From assembly GCA_902793685.1 (NCBI GenBank), contig CADBEN010000007.1, positions 20,686 to 84,685 of the forward strand: DNA of 64,000 bases, written 5' to 3'. This document shows, one piece after another, positions 63,733 to 64,000 of this stretch (position 1 is the stretch's first letter; the number at the start of each line of letters is the position of its first letter). The translations under genes were made by a program, and so were the position numbers. Under the pieces are notes generated by a model, which saw nothing but the letters and a program-made list of their open reading frames with translations, searched no databases and was not told the origin of the DNA. This DNA is from an uncultured Lachnospiraceae bacterium (GTDB lineage Bacteria > Bacillota > Clostridia > Lachnospirales > Lachnospiraceae).

Positions 63733-63769
63733 ACCGACAAACCTGACCAAAAAGGTGGACGATTTTGAT
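63731..63769. promoter_or_regulatory. Conserved 39-bp regulatory motif, copy 2 (aroD)
   Basis: Same motif as 56696-56734, in the same orientation relative to the gene it precedes (both read leftwards). Six substitutions in 39 bases, none in the central 16. Probable activator site. Confidence 0.65.
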
Positions 63770-63870
63770 TTCTCCGTCCGAAGGCAAACCGCAGACTGCC
63801 ATGGGCATGTCGGGAGATAACGGAAGCTGAAGGCTTCTTTCCCATCGCAGGACGATTCCGCAACTGCATA

Positions 63871-63903
63871 TAAAAAAGAGGCTGCCTCACGACAGCCTCT
63901 TTC
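63871..63903 (-). terminator. Terminator near the right edge
   Basis: Minus-strand AAAGAGGCTGTCG...GGCAGCCTCTTTTTTATATG: stem with T-tract. It would end a transcript coming from beyond the window on the minus strand; no gene is seen between it and the edge. Confidence 0.65.
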
Positions 63904-63914
63904 AGACCGAAGAC

Positions 63915-63952
63915 AAAGCAGCTTTAGGATGCGAATCCTAAAGCTGCTTCGT
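63915..63952. other. Second hairpin and possible gene start at the right edge
   Basis: AAAGCAGCTTTAGGA / ATCCTAAAGCTGCTT around TGCGA forms a strong stem, with TCGTTTTG after it on the plus strand. At 63990-63997 AAGGAGAC resembles a ribosome site whose start codon would lie just outside the window. Confidence 0.4.
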
Positions 63953-64000
63953 CGTTTTGAGATGACATTTCCCATATAAACGCCAAAAATAAGGAGACAA

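Overview
The window looks like a chromosomal segment of a GC-rich, low-oxygen, plant-carbohydrate-using member of the Clostridia, most likely Lachnospiraceae. This rests on gene content (VanRS- and YesMN-type two-component systems, a ChvE-type sugar ABC transporter, class II GalT, tripartite TctABC transporter, DUF4250/DUF5711/DUF1858 proteins, lipoproteins with Thr/Ala-rich linkers) and on strong GGAGG-type ribosome binding sites. No rRNA, tRNA, phage, insertion sequence or CRISPR array was seen. Taxonomy is inferred from family content, not from a marker gene search.

Layout. 1-3.9 kb: tail of an upstream gene, tadA, and an OmpR-type response regulator/histidine kinase pair. 4-8.9 kb: an MBL-fold hydrolase, a ROK glucokinase, a DUF5711 protein paired with a coiled-coil membrane protein, and a small conserved protein. 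8.9-13.6 kb: mtnN, murG with an acidic tail, a YgjP-type metallopeptidase, a 2-hydroxycarboxylate transporter and a metallophosphoesterase. 13.6-19.2 kb: a phosphatase, an Ala/Gln-repeat secreted protein, a DUF4250 gene overlapping a TrmH-type methyltransferase, and two lipoproteins, one a predicted beta-helix. 19.3-27.5 kb: homocysteine methyltransferase-like protein, GH32 fructosidase, TauE-type exporter, GNAT enzyme with an internal tandem repeat, a possible 21-residue protein gene, a short AraC regulator, a MATE pump and small membrane/redox proteins. 27.8-35.3 kb: glycogen debranching enzyme, uracil/xanthine permease, a lipoprotein CbiK-type chelatase behind a cobalamin riboswitch, and a tannase-like secreted esterase.

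35.4-48.6 kb is a sugar block. A ChvE-type binding protein, ATPase and permease are followed by AraR, a small membrane protein, L-arabinose isomerase and an FGGY kinase, all on the minus strand. A strong promoter with repeated TTGTACAT words in front of the binding-protein gene suggests AraR control and L-arabinose as a main substrate. Next to it lie galT-galK and the divergent galM. 48.7-53.1 kb holds the AmmeMemoRadiSam genes (radical SAM plus a MEMO1-AMMECR1 fusion), an alpha/beta hydrolase and a D-amino-acid transaminase-like enzyme.

53.3-63.8 kb is the most coherent and least familiar unit: tctCBA, a YesN/YesM-type two-component system, two type I 3-dehydroquinate dehydratases, a shikimate/quinate dehydrogenase and a decayed oxidoreductase gene. 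A 39-bp motif (33/39 identical) sits next to the predicted -35 box of both tctC and the second aroD, so uptake and dehydratase genes probably share an activator, most simply the adjacent AraC-type response regulator. I infer a regulon for taking up and metabolising quinate, shikimate or 3-dehydroquinate rather than for housekeeping aromatic biosynthesis. The same region carries a dispersed structured repeat (three copies there, a fourth partial copy near 27.8 kb) whose two hairpins show compensatory base changes.
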